Shown: positions 32,941-45,919 of the stretch, piece after piece | Numbering within the stretch: the stretch's first letter is position 1 | Layout of the letters: each line of letters opens with the position of its first letter | Source: Trichostrongylus colubriformis | Lineage: Eukaryota; Nematoda; Chromadorea; Rhabditida; Trichostrongylidae | Assembly: GCA_963978905.1 (NCBI GenBank) | Contig: OZ022256.1 | Span: 15,235,863 to 15,299,862 of the forward strand | Direction of reading: 5' to 3' | Length of the DNA stretch: 64,000 bases | Notes under the pieces: generated by a model | Seen by the model: the letters and a program-made list of their open reading frames with translations, nothing else | Told to the model about the DNA's origin: nothing | Database searches by the model: none | Translations under genes and position numbers: made by a program

Positions 32941-35585
32941 ACTACATGTTTAAATCAACATGAAGCTTCAGAACATGGCAATACTTTGTCAACTCATTCG
33001 ACCTATTAGGACCGCTATATACTTGAAGTCATCCCCTGCTCTATGCAATATTCGTTACATACGAATATGATCATTTATTACTGTTTCGTGTCATCAACTG
33101 TTGCTTATACCATTACATCATTGTACATGGCTTATACTCGCCTCTTCTCGAACACGGAAAGTCATTTCAGCACTGCTAACCACTACACTGCCCGCATGTC
33201 GTCTTTATCTTGTGAACGCTTTCGCGGATAGGGTGGACGTGTAGGTGGGAGGTGTAGGTGACTCACGTTAGGAATTCGCAATGTGATGTGCGGCGTGGGA
33301 CGCGACACTACGTGTGGAATTGGGTCCTACCGCGATTGTCGTCCTTGCAGGCCAGTTTCGAGATCAACGTCTAGAAACACGTCGGACGATATGTATTTCA
33401 TTACAAATGGCCATTTTAACCTCGGTTCCCTTAGTAGAAAAGCTTTTTCTTCTAGACAGCTTCCCATCCCCAAACCTTCACCATATTAAGATGATTTACT
33501 TTAGGAGAACTGCTGTCACGAATGGTCAAGGAACGATTATAATGATAACCTCCAAAGAAATAGAAGTTTCCAAAAATCTCCCAAATACAAAAGAGGTGAT
33601 AATGCCTAGATTAGGAACTCATTTGAGAATAGGACGGATATTCGATTTTCAGGTCATTGACATTTGAATGATTTTCCTGCCTGCACAGTTACATTTGGGT
33701 AACAGTCAATGTTATGAAGTTGCTAATATCCTCCTAGACATCTCTGGTGCCAATTGTTCGGTCCAGAAGGAATGGACTACCTAGTTTGGAAGGGCCTCAA
33801 TGGCCCTATTGGCACGAAGATTGGTGACCATTGCCTTATTCAAGCCATTCTCGATATAATCGATCAAAGTAGCGTTCAAAAAGTGACAGATGATAATAGG
33901 AGTCTAACGATACTTGAGTGTGGGCACAAGTATAGGTCAGTATTGCTGGAGAGTTCAAAAAAATAATGTATTTTGAAACTGGTTCTGCATTATTTCGGCG
34001 CAAAACCACCCTCTGATCGATAAATGAATTGTAAAGTGCATTTGATCAGTGGTCAAAATTAACGTTAAATTGCTTACGTGAAAAATTGTCAGCCATTGTA
34101 CGACAACCGCAGCCGGTGAAATGGTATGACCTGTGTGGGCGGGTAAGCAACCGACGTATTGATGAATGTGACTAGAAGTTTAGCACAGGCACGGAAATAC
34201 TCGGTTCTGTGGGATATGAAGGAGCAAGGAGTGATCTTCGGAAGATCACGGAATAAAGGAATGAATGACCGATAGACCGCAGCCAGAATGCGCCACGCAA
34301 GCGAGTGTTTTAGTCTTACAAGAATGTCAATTTCGTCGTTTCTATGGTGAATTACCCTCCACATCGCGCTGGCGACCTGACCTCCTGGAACACTGGTCGG
34401 AACATTTGCACGCCACCCCATTTACATGGAGGTATAATGGTGCTCTCGCAATGGGGGGGGGCTTATAAAAAGTTGTATATCTAAGCATCTGTGATGGATA
34501 TCTGAAAGTTTAATCTGCACAGACAAGCGTATGTTTTTGTCTAAACTTCAGTGAAGGAGGGGTTTAAGTAAAAATAGCTTTTATTGTGGGATGCCCCCTC
34601 CCCCTCCCTTCAATGCGATAGCACCGGTACACCTTCACTGATGCTCATAAATCTGTAGTAGGAACGAAAAATCTCAAAGAACACCATCCTTTTGATCATA
34701 TGAGATCACCTCCAGCATGACAGTGATGCCTGCAACCACACTAAATTCGTTCGAATTGTAACCCAGAAGAAAATTCTGTAGCCGGCCGTTCCAGCAGGAA
34801 TGGCCGAAGAAGAACAGCACTTCCAAGAGTTGGAGCAATCAGGAAACTGTAGAAGATAAAACTCTTGTGGAAAACGAAACGCAGACCCAGAACGTCTTTA
34901 GCCTCCAGCTTCAGTCAGCCACAACACTGGAAAACTACTCGCGATTGTTTTTAAGTATTGTTATCGGAAATCGTGGATCAAATGCTGACAATGCAGTACC
35001 TTTTACAAAGAATTATCGAGACAGATAAAACGCAGCCGTACATCTTTTATGATCTTTACTTTAGTGGATCTTTAGGAATGCTTCTCCCACTAAAGCTAAA
35101 AGCCTCCTCTGGGCTTTAACTCCAATTCTCAAAGAATGCTCGCATTCTTATAAATCGTCTTTTTATGTGCGTGCGGTCCAAAAAAGTTCAGTGACGTATT
35201 ATTGGCGAGTTATGAGGTGGGTTACTTTTTGTGTGATACTGTTGCCACTGATAATTATGATAAATGATGGTCCAACTGTCATTGATACGCCACGACCAAG
35301 AAACGGTCGGTGATAAGATCGCGTGAGACGTATAATAGGCACGAGAGAATAAATTCAACGCCCTGCAAAACCTTACCATATTCAACGTGACGTGGAAGAA
35401 CCGAAAAACTACCACCATAAGAGAACTCCGAGTTGTAGGTTACGAATTGATCAGATACAGTTCAAGACTATTTCGGCCTCGACGGGAAGGATGAAGAGAA
35501 GTAAAAATTGAAGAATCTGAGAGACCGTGGAAAAACAGATGCAGATGAAAACAAATGCAGACTGGGGAACGGGGTTCTCCATTCA
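32941..35585. other. No gene recognised
   Basis: Frames up to 117 codons, none convincing. ATTGGGTCCTACCGCGATTG near 33318 is a recurring short motif. Confidence 0.5.
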
Positions 35586-36106
35586 CAGTAGCGCTCAAAA
35601 GTATTCGGCCAAATGGTTGTTCACTTGGGTTTTTCACTTGTAACTTTTTTGCGGCTGGACCGATCCAAGGGAAATTTTAGTATGTTGTACTAGGAGACAC
35701 TGCATACTAAATATACTATTTTGGCGTTCAACGGTGTAAGTTACGTGGTTGAAAGCAATTTTTTGTTCTTGGGGTGCCATCCCTGTGCCATCCCGCTGTA
35801 CCGCTGTCATCAAAAGTCGTGGTTTTTCTACAAAATATAATATTAATTCTGAGACTTGCTCGTTTTGTTTTTGTGAAGAAAGCCGTTTTTCTTGACCAAG
35901 CCTTTTTCTTTTTTTAGGTGGTTTTGTAGTAAATTCTTGTAAAAAAAACCATGAAAAGAGTCAAGCGGCATCAAGTAGAAGGAAATGTTGACAGTAGGTT
36001 CAGGCATATCACACATATGACACATATCAGAATTTTGTAAAATTTGGTCAAGTAGAAAAAAAGTTATGGCAAAAAGTGCTTGGCGGAATACTTTCGAGCG
36101 CTACTG
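35586..36106. mobile_element. Tc1-like MITE, related to 57329-57830
   Basis: Terminal inverted repeats start CAGTAGCGCTCAAAAGTATT (right end CGAAAG variant). TA follows at 36107-36108; the left flank is CA, probably a mutated TA. 521 bp, non-coding. Confidence 0.8.
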
Positions 36107-36129
36107 TACATCCATGGCCAAACTATTGG

Positions 36130-36465
36130 CCTCTTCAATACGACCCCCCTCCCTCCTTTGCGGCGGACAAATACGACACTCCCACCCTTTTTTTAACATC
36201 TGCAATACCAGTAACTGTTCCCGGATTGCATAGTTGCAATTTTTTATAGCTATATACCGTTTCCTAAGGTAAAAATATATTGCTATTGTCATACGAATTT
36301 GCGGTGAAATACCTTCGGCTTCTCATTTGCTTATTGAGAATTTAGATTTTAATGTTTATCGCTGACCCTTCAAGGCACGTCCCCCTACCCTCTATTCGGT
36401 CGAATACGGCCCCGTGTCAAGGAATCCTCGACTCTCGGTGTACCCTGACCATGGCTCGTTGTCAA
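36130..36465 (+). repeat. Repeat family Y, copy 2
   Basis: Starts near AATACGACCCCCCTCC and runs to ACCATGGCTCG, collinear with the other two copies. A Tc1-like MITE ends about 25 bp before it. Confidence 0.65.
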
Positions 36466-38120
36466 GATGGTTGGACAAAGAGTAAGCCACAGTTAGCAAT
36501 TTACTATTTCAATATGTCTGTTAGCACCCTCATTGATCAAATCTTGAATACTCAAAACCCTGCTTTCGCCAACCCTCCCCTACTAGGGTGTCAATCATGA
36601 CCGGTGATCATAATGTTTGTTGTCTGTTTATTCAAAAATACCGGTAGGAGTAAATTTAGCAAGTTATGAAATACGAAAGTAGAGGTGCTCTGCAGCGCAA
36701 CAGTAAAGTGGCGAAAAAACCGAGAAATACGAGCCCGGAAACCCCGCCCCTCTGCGTCACTAGTCGGGGATAGATTTCAGACAGGCGAGACCCTGGCTGT
36801 TAACGTTGTCCCGCTCGCGTCAGAAACTCGTCCGGCTGATGAACTGCACAACGATATGCCGACCCCAAGCCGCACTTTTTCAATGAGAGTTTCACTACAC
36901 ATCATCTCTTTCAATGTAGAAGGTTTGTCTCCAGAAAACATGTATTCGCGGTTTTCAATGTTCTTCATACCGCGCTTTTCAATTAAACAGAATGTGACAT
37001 CAACAAGAAGAAAACTTAGTCTTCTAAGACTGAGACAAGAATGCTCGAAATGAAAGCGGCAGTGTTCTATTGCGGCCATTGCCAAATATCACAAGACATA
37101 GAATAACTATTACAGCTCAGTATTGACCTATCTGGTCTATTTTTGATTTTATATAGCAAGCTAGCCGAATATCTGATGGATAAATATATCCATACTGTAA
37201 CCAAAACGGTATATACATAACTGTTTTTGTTCAATGAACGAGGGCGTAGCTTATCACTAGGCGGGGTTTATGCAGCTGGACCACCCTATAACCCTCCCTC
37301 TTTTCTTCAAGAACATTCGAGGTTTCGAATGATACACCTAGACTGCAACAAGTTGAACACCTCCAAACCAGAAACGATCTCTATTCATCGAGATCCTTGG
37401 ACCTCAGCTCACCAGCTACGATCAGAACAGCTTGGCTCAAACTCTTCTTGGAATTACAAAAAGAACTTTAGAGCAGGTTTTTGGACGCATATGCACGAAA
37501 AGACCCTTTGCAGAAAAAGGACCATACTGAATATCTGTGACCTGCTTGGTAAAATTGTGCGCGCCACAGCGATTGCGTGCGGCTTTCACGCAAACTTACT
37601 AACGCAACTGAAGCTTTTGCTAGCATAGGATGTGGTGATTCTATTGTCTCATTCAACACAAAATTCGACATAATATACTAAACAAAAGGAGAACAGTGAC
37701 GAAAAGGTTAAATCTCACGTTCAAACTGCTTCACTTTGGTCGAATGAAAGCGTTTCGCTCTGTACGGCTTGAGTTCATTCTAAATTAGACATGATTTGAA
37801 TTGACCATAGAATTCACTGCATGCAAAAATGGCAATATATGGATGGGAGGGGGCAGAAGTGGTTCATCCAACCCGACACTTCTTTCCCTCCTAAGCTTGA
37901 GTGAACTCACATCTCCTGACAATCCCCTGACAGTAACGTCAGTGTCCCCGTTTATGAATCTACACTGTTTGTGCTATGATATTCATTGATATGGAAAACT
38001 TCAGCAAATGACCCCGTCCTCCGGCATTCACACAGAGCCAGTGATAATGAAAGGAACATTATATGTAAAAGTAGCATAACAAAGTGATAGAGTGGTACGG
38101 TTAGCGTCGTAAAAGTATTG

Positions 38121-39490
38121 AGGACAGCGCGAAAACGGGTCTTTGCGTCCTTTACGATTTTTTCCAAAAACCAATTCATTAGCGATTTTTTACCAAATTT
38201 GTACACATTTTCGAAATGAGCTCATCCAGCTCTATAAGATGATGCTACACGTTTTTGGTTTTCTTCAATTCGGTAGTGTGACATTTTCACATTCTAAAAT
38301 GTTCGAGGAAAAATTTCTTCGAAATCTGATATGCTGGCGATTAAATTCTTCAGCAGCCCTGGTTTGAAGGCACCGGGACGGGTAAGAAGAATCTGAACTG
38401 GGAATGCACGTTCCCTGGAAACAAACATTTTACTTCACAAAAAACCAATGTGTAGCGAAACTCGGATTGGAAAAGCGTAGCCCATTTCCTTATCACGAAT
38501 CCACAGCACGGCATGTCGTTCTCAAGTTCATCAGCCGGGCGAGATGCTGGCGAGGGCGGAATAACGCTGGTGGCCAGCTGTTTCAGCCTCTCGCCTGTCT
38601 GCCCGGCTAGTTACGCAGAGAGGCGTGAGAGAAAAAGGGCCCGGGTTCCTGCTCATTGAAATCAAGAAGATGAAACTGTTACACTGCTGAGCACACCTAC
38701 TTCATTCCACATTTTGCCCTTTCTGCCCCTGGTTTTGACATGGAAGGAATTTTTGGATTTTCGTCACTTAATATGAACTGCTCTTACTTGATGTGACCCT
38801 GATAGCCCTCTCTTTACACACTACAAAAAAAGTCTTTTAATTCATCTTCAGGCGCAGATTCCTAAATGAAATGTGCAACATTCCAATCTCCAGGAAAACA
38901 ACTCTTTCGCTTGTCGATGATGGCCCAACCACTGGTCAGTGGCGTGCGATTCACGTCCACGGCCGTGAATTGTGGGACTCGGGAAAGTGTAAACGCCGTG
39001 AATCGCGCGGCAGTCACGAGCGTGAGAGCGCGCTGGCGTTCAAACTTGGACTATAGCGGTCAGCTGTGGCCTGTTCTATGCCAAACAAGCGACCGTCGAT
39101 CGAACCTGCAGGAGAACTCCCTCTCATCAAAGGGACCATCTACGGGAAGGTACATCTTTAGGACCATACCAAAGGAGAGCGACTCATCTGAAATGACGGA
39201 AAGTTCAAAATTCCTTGACATCGGTGAACTTACACCAGGAATATGAAAGGCTTTTACACCAACTTATCACAGTCCAAGAAAATTCTCCTCACACTTTTCA
39301 AACGTGAGGAAATAGCTCAATATCGGATTGAAAAAGCCGAAATCATGCAGTACCATCGCATAAAGCTCGACGATTATTGCTAAAAGAGGTACACTTTTGA
39401 TAAATGTCGATAAAATCGATCTACAGCGAAAAATCCATCCAAATCCGTTGACGCGTTTTCGTGCGGTTTTCGGCAATTTCACATTAATCT
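38121..39490. repeat. Possible diverged foldback element with long spacer
   Basis: About 38121-38330 and, inverted, 39270-39485 share an order of motifs (CGAAAACG, GAGCT...GCTCTATAAGATG, TTTTTGG, CATTTTC, GAGGA..ATTT). The unit resembles that of family X. Similarity is low, and the 900 bp between shows nothing. Confidence 0.35.
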
Positions 39491-39896
39491 TATATCGGTC
39501 TAATTTAGCATTTTAACACAAACAGTAACGTATTGTAATCTAGTGGTATCTAATCTGATAATCGAGGATACACAAAAGGCATAAAAAAGGTAAAATTTGC
39601 TTTAAATAGCGTAATGAACATACAGTGGAAAAACACCAGCACCGACATCTGTGTTGATCTGGCATCGATCTTTCGGATTAACTGACCTACACTCGGTATT
39701 ATATAGATCATTTGATGGCATATTCCACGGCAAATTTGTGTGGATTATCGGGTTCAATATTGGCACGAGGGGTGCTCAGGGTCATCCAGTCAGGTAAAAA
39801 TAGAAGAGAATCTTCGAGAAATGCTGACAGTAGAACCCTCTACATTACTGGTCATCATCCTCGTACGAAATTACAGCCCAGAAATGAGCGTTTGTA

Positions 39897-40579
39897 TTAG
39901 GTCTGTGCAGAATAAATGGCCAAAACGGAACACTTTTTCAAAACGCCATAACTTCGCTCAGACACAACTTTATTTGTCGAAATAAAAACCATTCGAATCT
40001 ACACAACCTTGCCAACGATCTGGTGAAGAAAATATGCCATCATGATCAAATTCAGGATTGCGAAAATTAATGAAGTCAATGATGGCATTTTCAGCATGCA
40101 TCGTTTCGCCGAACTTCTTCTGACCCAGGTTTGCATCGAGAACCGGGAAAAAGTGGTAATTCGTCAGAGATAGGTCTGAGGAAGAAGGGGGGTGAGGGAG
40201 AGTCTCGATCAGTTTCTGCCGGGTGACTTGCGAACTGTGGGGTTTTGCGTTGTTTTGCGCACCCAGTAAAAAAATGATGCAGTTAGGCATCGAGCCTCTC
40301 CCTCACCCCCCTTATTCCCCAGACATATCCCTGACGGATTACCACTTTTTCCGGGTTCCCGATGCAAACCTGCTGCAGAAAAATTATGCACGGTAACAAT
40401 GCCATTCTTGACTTTATTGATTCTAGCAATCCAGAATTTGATCGTGATGGTATATTTTCTTTACCAGATCGTTGGCGAAATTCTGTAGATTCGAATGGTT
40501 CTTATTTCAACAAGTAAACTTGTGTCTGAGCGAAGTTATGGCCAGTTATGCTTTGGCCATTTATTCTGCACAGACCTAA
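39897..40579. mobile_element. Palindromic mariner-derived foldback element, second family, copy 1
   Basis: The ends start TTAGGTCTGTGCAG with TA flanks (39895-39896, 40580-40581). The left arm in reverse encodes a mariner transposase tail (SLTNYHFFPVLDANL, then PEFDHDGIFSSPDRW); the right arm is its inverted copy. The centre is near 40260. Confidence 0.85.
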
Positions 40580-40601
40580 TACTAGCCCTTGCACGATAAT
40601 A

Positions 40602-41317
40602 TTAGGTCTGAGAATAAATGGCCAAAACGGACTACTTTTTCAAAACGCCATAACTTCGCTCAGACACAACTTTATTTGTCATTCGATAAAATAATGTAAT
40701 AAAATAATGTCATTCGATAAATAAAAACCATTCGAATCTACACAACCTTGCCAACGATCTGGTAAAGAAAATATGCAATCATGATAAAATTCTGGATTGC
40801 GAAGTTTAATAAAGTCAACGATGGCATTTTCAACCTGCATAGTTTCGGCGAATTTTTTCTGACGCAGGTTTGCATCGAGAACCGGGAAAAGGTGGTAATT
40901 CGTCAGGGATAGGTCTGGGGAATAAGGGGGTGAGGGAGAGTCTCGATCAGTTGCTGCCGGGTGACTTGCGAACTATGGGATTTTGCGTTGTTTTGCGCAC
41001 CCAGTAAAAAAATGATGCAGTTAGGCATCGAGCCTCTCCCTCACCCTCCTTATTCCCCAGACCAGTCTCTGACGGATTACCACTTTTTCCTGGTTCTCGA
41101 TGCAAACCTGCGGCAGGAAAACTATGCACGAAGAAAATGCCATTCTTGACTTTATTAGTTCTCGTAATCCAGAATTTGATCGCGATGGCATATTTTCTTT
41201 ACCAGATCGTTGGCGAAATTCTTTAGATTCAAATGGTTTTTATTTCGACAAGTAAACTTGTGTCTGAGCGAAGTTATGGCCAGCTATGTTTTGGCCATTT
41301 ATTCTGCACAGACCAAA
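40602..41317. mobile_element. Palindromic mariner-derived foldback element, second family, copy 2
   Basis: Same structure and centre as the element just upstream, from which it is separated by 22 bp. The left end is TTAGGTCTGAG and the right end is mutated (CCAAA instead of CCTAA). A short duplication around 40680-40720 makes it longer (716 bp). Confidence 0.8.
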
Positions 41318-41995
41318 TACAGTCCATTTCAATTACGGCTGGCAGGGCGAGGCCTACGGACTTGTATCGATCTCTCTCACCCCGCCACACACTCTCACCC
41401 AACTCTGTGGGTCACGCCCCGTCAGCCTACGGGAACTGGACTGTAACATGGATCACCTCCTTCCATCTGTTGATGCCGCCTTCACTTTCAAAATTAATTT
41501 AATTCGTGTCGTGTTTCATCTCATCGACATCTCATAACCCTCCCTTCCCGCTTGCCCACGATCAAAAGGTCCGCAATCACGCTGTTTGAGTGCTTTTGTA
41601 AGCTCTTCGCTACATCTCGTCTCACCCTCGTATCCGTGAGTTTTCAAGCGCTGCAGTTGCGCATCGAGGGGAACACAATAGTAAACTTACCGAGGATCAA
41701 TCCCAGTCTGGAGTGATTTCATTATACATTTCTTTGAGGGCATATAAGAAGCTAGAACACTAGGGGTTACACTGCGTCCATTACGAGTAACCTTTCATTA
41801 GCATTTGGCCTTGTAGAAAAGGTGTATCAATTTTTTCGAACCAGACGAGTCGGTAGGTCGTGCTACCGGTTTTCCTCCGTACGGACCAAATGTCGCCTTT
41901 TTTCTACTTCAGTCGTGACTTAGTGTCAAGATGTAGCGTCGTCTGGGCGAAAGAACCATTGTACTCGTATTAGGTGACGGCGCCAAGCACTTTCT

Positions 41996-42429
41996 CTATA
42001 AGAAAATGGCTAACGATCTGATGGTGATATATAGTGATAAATGATGTTTATGTTCTGCCACTGACGAGGGGTATATAAACCCCTCTTCACAGTAGAGTCA
42101 TTCTTTCTTCAATAAAGGTTCTTCCGCGTAGGAGTCTGCAACTGCAAGTCCCGAAATCGGCCGGCATCCAACAATACGAACAAGTGGCGACCCTGGCAGG
42201 ATCCGAAGATTGCAGATTCGAGTCCTGCCAGGGTCGCCACTCGTTCGTATTATTGGATGCCGGCCGATTCCGGGACTTGCAGCTGCAGACTTCTACGCGG
42301 AAGAACCTTTATTGAAGAAAGAATAACTCTACCGTGAAGAGGGGTTTATATACCCCTCGTCAGTGGCAGAACATAAACATCATTTATCACTATATATCAC
42401 CATCAGATCGTTAGCCATTTTCTAGTAGA
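41996..42429. mobile_element. Palindrome of two LTR-like ends joined at a primer-binding site
   Basis: Each arm (about 205 bp) has a TATA box (GTATATAAACCCC, left 42072-42084), AATAAA (42111-42116) and then TGGCGACCCTGGCAGGA (from 42185). That last block is complementary to a tRNA-like 3' end (TTCGAGTCCTGCC...GTCGCCA) found as the opposite arm. The arms meet near 42209. This is the order LTR, then primer-binding site, then inverted. BEL/Pao-type elements use similar sites; assignment is tentative. Confidence 0.6.
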
Positions 42430-44454
42430 TAAAAAGCAAATGGCCAACAGCGGCAAGTGCCTTGCTGCCTCCATTGTAAACTTGCCGGGCATGGAAGGAC
42501 ACTGCCACTGTGAGCTCCGGCGACATGACCCAATTCGAGTGTCTTGTCCTACTCTTCCACACGACAATGATGCTCCAAAAGGCTGACGAAAAGCTTACAC
42601 AATTGCCGCCATGGCTGCTCGGTGTGCTGTGGTAACTAATAACCACCTTGAGCCCAATGCTACATACTTTGCCACCAAGTATGATCCGTCAAATTGCGGC
42701 GAATATGTGGCTTATTTATGTGAATCAGGGTGAATGGCTATCTAGCATTGAAAGCATCTGAATTTTCGATTATCAAAATGCTTGGAATTCTCTGATCTGA
42801 TGAAGGATTTGTCGAATTCAACCACCGTTTGCATGCCGAATAAACACTTCCTCTGACGATGACATTACACTCGTCCCTCTTTGCCTCGAGTTGATGGTAG
42901 AATGTCTACTATGCTGCCATTTAAGACATATACTTGGACACACTTTACTAACTTTTTCACTTTTTTATTATTGTTTGATCGAAACATCTTGTGAAACTAA
43001 CCTTGCCACTTTCCTTTTGTGGTAGTTCTGTCATTTGTGATCAAAAATATGCACGATTATATTAATAGTATTGCACAATCTGCAATTGAATCAGAGCAAT
43101 AATTATTCATGTCGAAACAATGAAGTCTGATTTTTGAGCAATATGTATATAGTGAGTGTTGTCTATAACTGTCTCATGGAAGGGTGTAAGGTAGGCTGAA
43201 GGCCAGGAAATTTGATTTGGGTCAAGGTGTAGTCACGCTGTTCTGCATGCCGCTAATCACAGTGGAGGCAGCTGAGCAGTAATCGCGCAATGTGTCCCAT
43301 TTCGAAGTCTCTGGCCTACAAACTGCACAATAAGTTACCGACTGAATTGCGCTGAACTGTGATCATTAACAAGTGGAAGCTCATTTTGTCAGATTCACTG
43401 GGCTAGAGCCTTTAAGCTTTCTGCGAGGCCCAGGCCCATCACCTTCGTGAGTCATCACGCTCAGTACCGATTCTAGGGGTGTTGAAGAATACTAGAGAAT
43501 ATTATAGAGTAGTAAAAACCTTTTAACCCAAAAAAAGGCTCTTCCTCAATCTGGGACTAACGAGGTCAAAGCCTAGCAGTGGTAAGATAAGTTTCCATTA
43601 CATAGTAGTGACCACTCACAGTTCAATCATACTATTTTTTTCCTCTGACAGCGTTGCCTTTACCACTGAGATTTCATCCATCCCATCTCACCACGATCGA
43701 CAGCATGCCTCCTTACCAATTACTTGCCACCACTGATCCGCTGGTCAAGTCGATGACGCATGTTGGCCATGCTGAGAAGGTGTAAGCCACTTTACTTTCA
43801 GGTTATGTGCGCCCTTTCTATTCATGCCAGCGCTACGCTGGAGGTGTACCCTTTGCAGTTGTGGAATAAACTATTTGCTCATAGATGTAAATATAGTCAA
43901 ATTATCGGGAACTGTGCCGTTAAGAAAAGCCTTATAGGGTTCTTTTGGCTCATTCAAATGCCCACTACGCAAATTTGCCAGTGAGATCCCTGCCAGATAA
44001 ACTAGCGGAAGTAGCAAATGGTAATCATAGGTGTTGAGTGTCCCAGGAGGTAAGCCAGAACAGAAAGAACCCTGGGATACCGAGAAAATAGCCCGACTCC
44101 ATTTTCGTTTTTTTAAGGAGAGGTCAAAGGAATTGTCCACAGAAACTCCCTGACCCTAATTCCTTTCAAAGTCACTCTGGAAGATACCGCGTATAAACAC
44201 AAACACGGAGAAAACCAAGGGTTTCTTAGTTACGAAGCAGGAATCGCAAAAGTGGGGAAAAAGAGCAACTCGTTCAAACACCCGCCGAACAACAATTGAA
44301 CAGCTATCGGAAAGCAGGACGCAGTCAAATTTTCGCGGCAGTATTGATTTGATTCTCACTCTGTGTCCTGAGAAGCGTGATGGTTGCCTCTTTGCTCCTA
44401 GAGCCCTCGTGACCGCACCCTGCCTGACCCCCCACCCCATCGGACGTCGCTTTG
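42430..44454. other. No gene recognised
   Basis: Contains one ACCCAATTCGAGTGTC arm (about 42528) of the short element at 17766; otherwise nothing seen. Confidence 0.5.
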
Positions 44455-44617
44455 AAGATGCTGTATCTAAGCCGGGTCCTCGTTTTTTTTTTGCGTAAAA
44501 TTTTGCTACTGCCCTTAGTAAGTACGAATAGGGTAATGAATCTCCGTGGACGATTCATTTAGGTAGGTTGCCACGGTGGGCAATTACAAAGAAAGTGAGC
44601 AAGAGCAGCAAGAGCGG

Positions 44618-44875
44618 AGGGTGGTGTAGGGACAGTTGGCGCGTACCACACTCACGTAGTACGGGCATCAAATCCCACATCAACCCCCAGGCCAAGCAAG
44701 CGTTTCATCCTTCCGGGGTAGGTGAATTGGTACCAGACTCGTCTAGGAAGGTAAAGGCAGTGTCTGGCCCCGCAAGTCATTGTATTTAGGGCAAACCGCA
44801 TTCACCTGCCACCACGATTTTGAATGGAACTAGAATGCGCGGCGCATTTCACAGAAGGGATTGATTAACGCCAAA
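44618..44875 (+). mobile_element. tRNA-derived SINE, copy 3
   Basis: Head GTGGTGTAGGGACAGTTGGC, GGGCATCAAATCCCAC, CCTTCCGGGGTAGGTGAATT, tail TTGAATGGAACTAGAATGCG. Collinear with copy 2. Confidence 0.75.
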
Positions 44876-45599
44876 AACTCTACTTTTATTCTGTGCGAGC
44901 GCATCGTACGTCTCATGTAGCGCAGAAGGGGTCAACACTGCGCTAAGAAAAAGTTGTTCGAGCTTCTCACGTTGGATTTTCCATAACCTCTTGACGCTGC
45001 TAGGCTCACTTATATTATCCAGCCTTGAGCCGTGTGCACGTCATCGGGAGTGTAGAACGGAGCTACGCACCACGGTGTGCGGCCGATAAGTGCGGGCGGC
45101 TCTTAAGTGGTTGCTTAGTATTTCAGACAATCGCTCCAGGGCCAACTACATAAGGCCTTTGGTTCGTAATGGTACACACCCTCCGACTGCTCACTGCCCA
45201 GCTAATATGTATCCCCTAAATTTTCTACATATTCTGCACTAATCGTTTAAATTTTTTGATCCAGCTTTTTGCTTTTCACTGGGAGGGGTCAAGCTCACTG
45301 AGTTCCAACTACAGATTCTCACTCAATCGGAAATGGGTAAGTTGCAGAAGCAATAAAACGGCCAAGAAGGATTATGTAGTGGGAAGACTGACGGAATGTC
45401 ATGATGCGTAGTGAAAAGTGAAATAAAACTCGGCATGAAAACGGAAAAGTAGCTTGTTTTGAGTATGAATTTTTGGTCGCATTGATCAGGTGTAGATGAT
45501 TTCCATTTGCGAACAGACGGGATTACACATCGATTTTTTCCGTCGCTCATGAATATGTGGCCTCGTATCAGTAATGCCGCAGTGAGGAGTCTATCAGAA

Positions 45600-45900
45600 A
45601 GGTTCCAACCATCCGTAGGAGCCTAAATGAAGGCCGCCGGAATATGAAGGGCCATTTGGAGCAAATTCGGAATGACACCGTACGGAAAGGTTCGGCATGG
45701 CTCCAATAATTGAAAGAATGCGAGAAGTTCAGCTTTGGTGGTATGGCCACGTCCTGCGACCTAGTGAAAACGCCGTTTGCAAATCAGCTCTTTGAGGCAA
45801 TGTGAACGGAGTGCAGCCAAGAGGATAGCTCAAGCAGCGCTGGTTAGACACAGTACGTGCAAAGAGTGAACTAGCTGGCATTACTCCGGTTCGGCCATTC
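45600..45900 (+). pseudogene. LINE reverse transcriptase, 3' remnant
   Basis: One frame from about 45695 reads ERMREVQLWWYGHVLRPSEN, then after a stop PRG and, after another stop, LKQRWLDTVRAKSELAGITP. Motifs like RWYGHVLR and the later RWLDTV are typical of the C-terminal end of RTE/CR1-type LINE proteins. Several stops and at least one frameshift; dead. Confidence 0.65.
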
Positions 45901-45919
45901 AATCGAGATGAGAGAAGAT

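Noticed and set aside
38866..39246. 126-codon plus-strand frame as a gene
   Set aside because: No recognisable domain, no splice context, and it lies between the arms of a possible foldback repeat.
42200..42240. tRNA gene at the centre of the palindrome
   Set aside because: Only the 3' end of a tRNA is present; better read as complement of a primer-binding site.
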